Positions 61,524 to 64,000 of a stretch of DNA of 64,000 nt are shown here, in pieces. A program made the translations under genes and the position numbers. Under the pieces are notes generated by a model. It made no database searches. It was not told the origin of the DNA and saw nothing but the letters and a program-made list of their open reading frames with translations. Numbering within the stretch: position 1 is the stretch's first letter; the number at the start of each line of letters is the position of its first letter. The stretch is taken from contig NZ_CP133038.1 of NCBI RefSeq assembly GCF_033060595.1, forward strand, positions 1,426,001 to 1,490,000, given 5' to 3'. The stretch comes from Pyramidobacter sp. YE332. Its GTDB lineage: Bacteria > Synergistota > Synergistia > Synergistales > Dethiosulfovibrionaceae.

Positions 61524-62783
61524 TCACTGTATATGCGCATCTTTTCCGTTCACGCCGCGCGGCTCCACGGAATCCACGCGCCCTTTCACGTCGCCGTCGA
61601 GCGTCTGCACGACGATGGCGTCGCCGCACCGCACCTGGACGCTGGAGAGCAGCGGTCTGCCGCCGCTCATGACCAGGCTGTAGCCGCGACGCGCCAGAAG
61701 CGCGGGCGAGAGATTCCTCAGAGAACGCTCGTATCCGTCGAGCTGCCCTTGCCTCTGTCGAAGTTCGGCGCGCGCGTGGAACGTCGTTTTTTCGTCGAGA
61801 TCGTCAAGACGCTGCGCCGCGTTTTCCAGCAGACGCCCCAGAAAATTCCTCATGTTTTCCTCACGGCTGGCAAGCATCTGCCTTTCATTGCGCAGGCCGT
61901 GGTCTGCGTGCATATGAAGAAGACGCGCGCATTCCGCCAGGCCGCCCAACTCCCGCATACGATCGGGGAACACCGACGCGGCGGCGGCCGTCGGCGTCGG
62001 TTCGCGCCGGTCGGCGGCCAGATTGCACAGCGACCAGTCGACTTCGTGCCCCACGCCGCACACGACGGGGACGGGACAGCGGGCGACTTCCCGCACCAGC
62101 TCCTCGTCGTCGAACGGATTGAGATCCTCCTTGGCGCCGCCGCCGCGCACCAGAAGCACGACCTCTACCCCCGCCAGAGCCGAAACCCGTCTCATCGCCG
62201 CGGCGGCGCTTTCGGCCGCACGGACGCCCTGCACGAGACAAGGAACGACGATCAGCTCGGCGGCGGGGAAACGGGTGCGGAACTGCCGGATCACGTCCTG
62301 AACGGCAGCCCCCGTGTCGGAGGTGACGCAGGCCGCGCGCCGCGGATAACGCGGCAGGGAGCGTTTGCGCGCGGGAGCGAAAAGCCCTTCCTTTTCCAGT
62401 TTGAGACGGAGCTCCTCTTTGGCTCTCGCGGCCGCGCCCAATCCGAGCGGATATATTTTACGCGCATAGATCTGCACGGCGCCGCGCGCCTCATAAAGCC
62501 GCACGCTGCCCGAAACCACGACGCGATCGCCGACCGCCGGCCAGAGGAGCGTCCCCGCCGCGTCGCCGCGGAACATCACGCAGGGCATCGAAGCGTTCTG
62601 CCCTTTCAGGACGAAATAAACGTGCCCGGAGACGTGACGTTTGAAATCGGTCAGTTCGCCTTCGACAACGAGATGGGCGAGCGTCTCGTCGTAGTCGAGC
62701 AGATTTTTTACCCGCAGAGCGACCTCGTCTACGGTCAGAGGCGCGGCGTCTTTTTTGACGCGAACGGGACCGTAACGGATCAT
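61524..62783 (-). CDS. xseA: Exodeoxyribonuclease VII large subunit
   Basis: 419 residues. An N-terminal OB-fold (VEGELTDFKRHVSGHVYFVL) is followed by the catalytic domain with VTSDTGAAVQDVIRQFRTRF, LLVRGGGAKEDLNPF and CGVGHEVDWSLCNLAADRRE. The sequence then has a coiled-coil and the RRGYSLVMSGGRPL end. ATG 62783 overlaps the nusB stop by 4 bp. The small subunit xseB is not seen next to it, and the following gene is ahcY. Confidence 0.93.
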   Translation of the reverse strand: MIRYGPVRVKKDAAPLTVDEVALRVKNLLDYDETLAHLVVEGELTDFKRHVSGHVYFVLKGQNASMPCVMFRGDAAGTLLWPAVGDRVVVSGSVRLYEARGAVQIYARKIYPLGLGAAARAKEELRLKLEKEGLFAPARKRSLPRYPRRAACVTSDTGAAVQDVIRQFRTRFPAAELIVVPCLVQGVRAAESAAAAMRRVSALAGVEVVLLVRGGGAKEDLNPFDDEELVREVARCPVPVVCGVGHEVDWSLCNLAADRREPTPTAAAASVFPDRMRELGGLAECARLLHMHADHGLRNERQMLASREENMRNFLGRLLENAAQRLDDLDEKTTFHARAELRQRQGQLDGYERSLRNLSPALLARRGYSLVMSGGRPLLSSVQVRCGDAIVVQTLDGDVKGRVDSVEPRGVNGKDAHIQ

Positions 62784-63304
62784 AACAGAGAAAGGCCCTT
62801 GACGATACGAGACAGGACGCCGTTGACGAAACGAGGCGAATCGTCGCTGCCGTACTCTTTGGCCAGCAGCACGGCTTCGCTGAGCGCGACGCCGACCGGG
62901 ACTTTTTTCGCGATCACGGCCTCGTACAGCGCCAGGCGGATGATCGTGCGGTCCACCAGGCTCATGCGCTCGGTCTTCCATTCGGTCGAGTACGTTCCGA
63001 TCAAGGCGTCGATCTCAGCAAGGGCGCCGCGCACGGAACAGGCGCGCTCGCAGGATCGGCGATAGGCCGCCAAGGGAACCCGCGATACCCCGATTTCCTC
63101 GTCGGCGCCGGCTTCCCCGCTTTCAGCTTCAGCGCCGTTTTCCGCCGCGGCTTCCGGCTCGACGAAAAGCTCTTCCAGAAACGCTTCGATCTCACGCTGG
63201 TCAAGCTTCTTTCCGCCCAGAGAATCCAGCGCGCACAGAATTTGGAAAAGGCGCACCCGCGCCGCATGAAGCGATTCCTGTATGTTGTCTTTATTCGTCA
63301 CCAT
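62780..63304 (-). CDS. nusB: Transcription antitermination factor NusB
   Basis: 174 residues. The all-helical NusB fold ends with VDRTIIRLALYEAVIAKKVP, VGVALSEAVLLAKEYGSDDS and PRFVNGVLSRIV. An acidic, alanine-rich insertion (EPEAAAENGAEAESGEAGAD, near residues 50-70) makes it longer than usual. It binds boxA RNA with NusE for rRNA antitermination. ATG 63304 has GAGG 7 nt upstream and overlaps the preceding membrane-protein gene by 7 bp. Confidence 0.92.
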   Translation of the reverse strand: MVTNKDNIQESLHAARVRLFQILCALDSLGGKKLDQREIEAFLEELFVEPEAAAENGAEAESGEAGADEEIGVSRVPLAAYRRSCERACSVRGALAEIDALIGTYSTEWKTERMSLVDRTIIRLALYEAVIAKKVPVGVALSEAVLLAKEYGSDDSPRFVNGVLSRIVKGLSLL

Positions 63305-63756
63305 TGGGGACCTCTTTTCAAAAAGGGCAAAAGATTCTGCAGCTTGGCCCAGCCTCCGCCGGAAATAAGCCACGACGAAAGCAGCCACGTGCCGCATCCT
63401 AAACCGACGTAAACGGCAAAGCCTCCCCACGAAAGGGCAAAAAAGGCAAACACGCCGCAGGCGCAGTTGATCCAGAACGCAGGCTGCCCGCAGAGAGAAT
63501 GCTCCAGGTAGGGCGACTCGGCGAGAAAGCGGCTCTGTCTGATCCACTGCAATCTGGGCAGCTCCATCCCCATGGCGCGCAGGTCCTCGGTGATGGCCTT
63601 GGCGCGGCGCATATCGTCCTCGCGGCTCCAGAACTCGCGCTTGTCGTTGATCACGACAAGACACAAACGATCGTGCGCGCGCAGTCTGACCGCGCTGCAC
63701 TGGACTCCCTGGGGAAGATGGCGGGAAACGAGAGAGAGCACCGCCTGCGTATCCAC
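63298..63756 (-). CDS. Small membrane protein between asp23-like gene and nusB
   Basis: 152 residues as read from GTG 63756. The C-terminal third holds two hydrophobic helices (WINCACGVFAFFALSWGGFA and YVGLGCGTWLLSSWLI). The N-terminal ~80 residues are soluble. In many bacteria a small membrane protein (DUF2273 or AmaP type) lies between Asp23 and nusB, and this is its positional equivalent. The start is unclear. AAAGGAGG at 63807-63814 is followed by an out-of-frame ATG (63805), while an in-frame ACG at 63798 is 8 nt away and would add FGRTPYGFIK to the N-terminus. Confidence 0.6.
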   Translation of the reverse strand: MDTQAVLSLVSRHLPQGVQCSAVRLRAHDRLCLVVINDKREFWSREDDMRRAKAITEDLRAMGMELPRLQWIRQSRFLAESPYLEHSLCGQPAFWINCACGVFAFFALSWGGFAVYVGLGCGTWLLSSWLISGGGWAKLQNLLPFLKRGPQW

Positions 63757-63823
63757 TTTGATAAATCCATAGGGCGTACGCCCAAAATCCTGATACGTCG
63801 CGCATGCCTCCTTTCTCTACGAC

Positions 63824-63853
63824 AGCAGCCGGCCCGAAGACGAGCCGGCTGTT
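63824..63853 (-). terminator. Hairpin in the asp23-membrane gene gap
   Basis: AGCAGCCGGC pairs with GCCGGCTGTT around a 10-nt loop. It has no T run on either side, so it may be a processing or attenuating hairpin, not a true terminator. Confidence 0.35.
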
Positions 63854-63856
63854 ATG

Positions 63857-64000
63857 TTACTCTCCGGCAGTGGTCACCGCTGCCTTTGCTCCAGTTTCTC
63901 CCGTTCCTTGCTCTTCTTTTGGGGCCTGTTCGCCGAAATAAACTCCCTGGACAAAAATGTTCACGGCCTTGACTTCGTAGCCGGTCGAACTCTCCAGCTC
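63857..64000 (-). CDS. Asp23/Gls24-family protein, C-terminal end (cut by window edge)
   Basis: The last 47 residues are present. STGYEVKAVNIFVQGVYFGE is the conserved C-terminal strand of Asp23/Gls24 (DUF322) envelope-stress proteins, followed by a low-complexity EEQGTGETGAKAA tail. The family is usually linked to nusB, as here. The start lies beyond the right edge. Confidence 0.75.
   Translation of the reverse strand, partial: ELESSTGYEVKAVNIFVQGVYFGEQAPKEEQGTGETGAKAAVTTAGE

Noticed and set aside
61510-61524. SAH riboswitch before ahcY
   Set aside because: Only 13 bp separate xseA and ahcY, which is too short for the aptamer, and no such structure is seen inside xseA's end.

Overview
The window is a GC-rich bacterial chromosome segment, most likely from the phylum Synergistota (a Pyramidobacter-like, amino-acid-fermenting anaerobe). 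This is inferred from gene content and order: indolepyruvate:ferredoxin oxidoreductase with a CoA transferase, a GltS-type carrier, a selenocysteine tRNA, an RpoD with a long lysine-rich head, and the ispH-rpsA and alaS-ruvX-mutS-mutL-miaA linkages. No database search was possible.

Layout. 1-5 kb: the start of trigger factor (minus), then a TetR regulator with a two-gene ABC exporter/importer. 5-14.6 kb: rpoD, an unknown gene, a candidate structured RNA, a DedA protein, a cold-shock protein with a strong promoter, gltX, polA (frameshifted at a C run) and a SurA-like chaperone. 14.7-15.7 kb: two MITE-like elements head to head, then an ankyrin protein.

15.96-26.05 kb is an integrated element of exactly 10,004 bp, bounded by 71-bp direct repeats of the 3' part of a tRNA-Ser(CGA) gene. 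It carries an integrase, two Cro/C1-type regulators, Fic and RelB/DinJ-like genes, a primase-helicase whose 3' end is an iteron-like array, a PD-(D/E)XK nuclease and a terminase small subunit. There is no large terminase, portal or capsid gene. It looks like a phage satellite (PICI-like) or a heavily deleted prophage. An IS30-family element lies just outside it. That IS sits in the 3' end of tadA with a 15-bp duplication, and is itself interrupted by a third, identical copy of the 151-bp MITE.

28-33 kb: tadA, two tRNA-Arg(ACG), tRNA-Ser(GCT), a DEDDh exonuclease, then a zone of decayed genes (GNAT chimera, DUF3795, transposase tail) around an intact flavin-reductase-like gene. 32.3-41.6 kb is metabolic: an RpiR regulator beside a carrier-aldolase-dehydrogenase cassette, and CoA transferase-iorB-iorA with a divergent LysR regulator. 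41.9-43.6 kb: tRNA-Sec next to a decayed IS1202-type element with an 18-bp duplication.

43.7-64 kb: minus-strand housekeeping genes, many overlapping by 4-8 bp: dnaJ-like, purine nucleoside phosphorylase, xerD-like, nudix, fmt, def; then a long probable operon from an Asp23-like gene through a membrane protein, nusB, xseA, ahcY, MTA/SAH deaminase, alaS, ruvX, mutS (frameshifted at a C run), mutL, miaA, ispH and rpsA. It covers methyl-cycle recycling, mismatch repair, tRNA modification, isoprenoid synthesis and translation.
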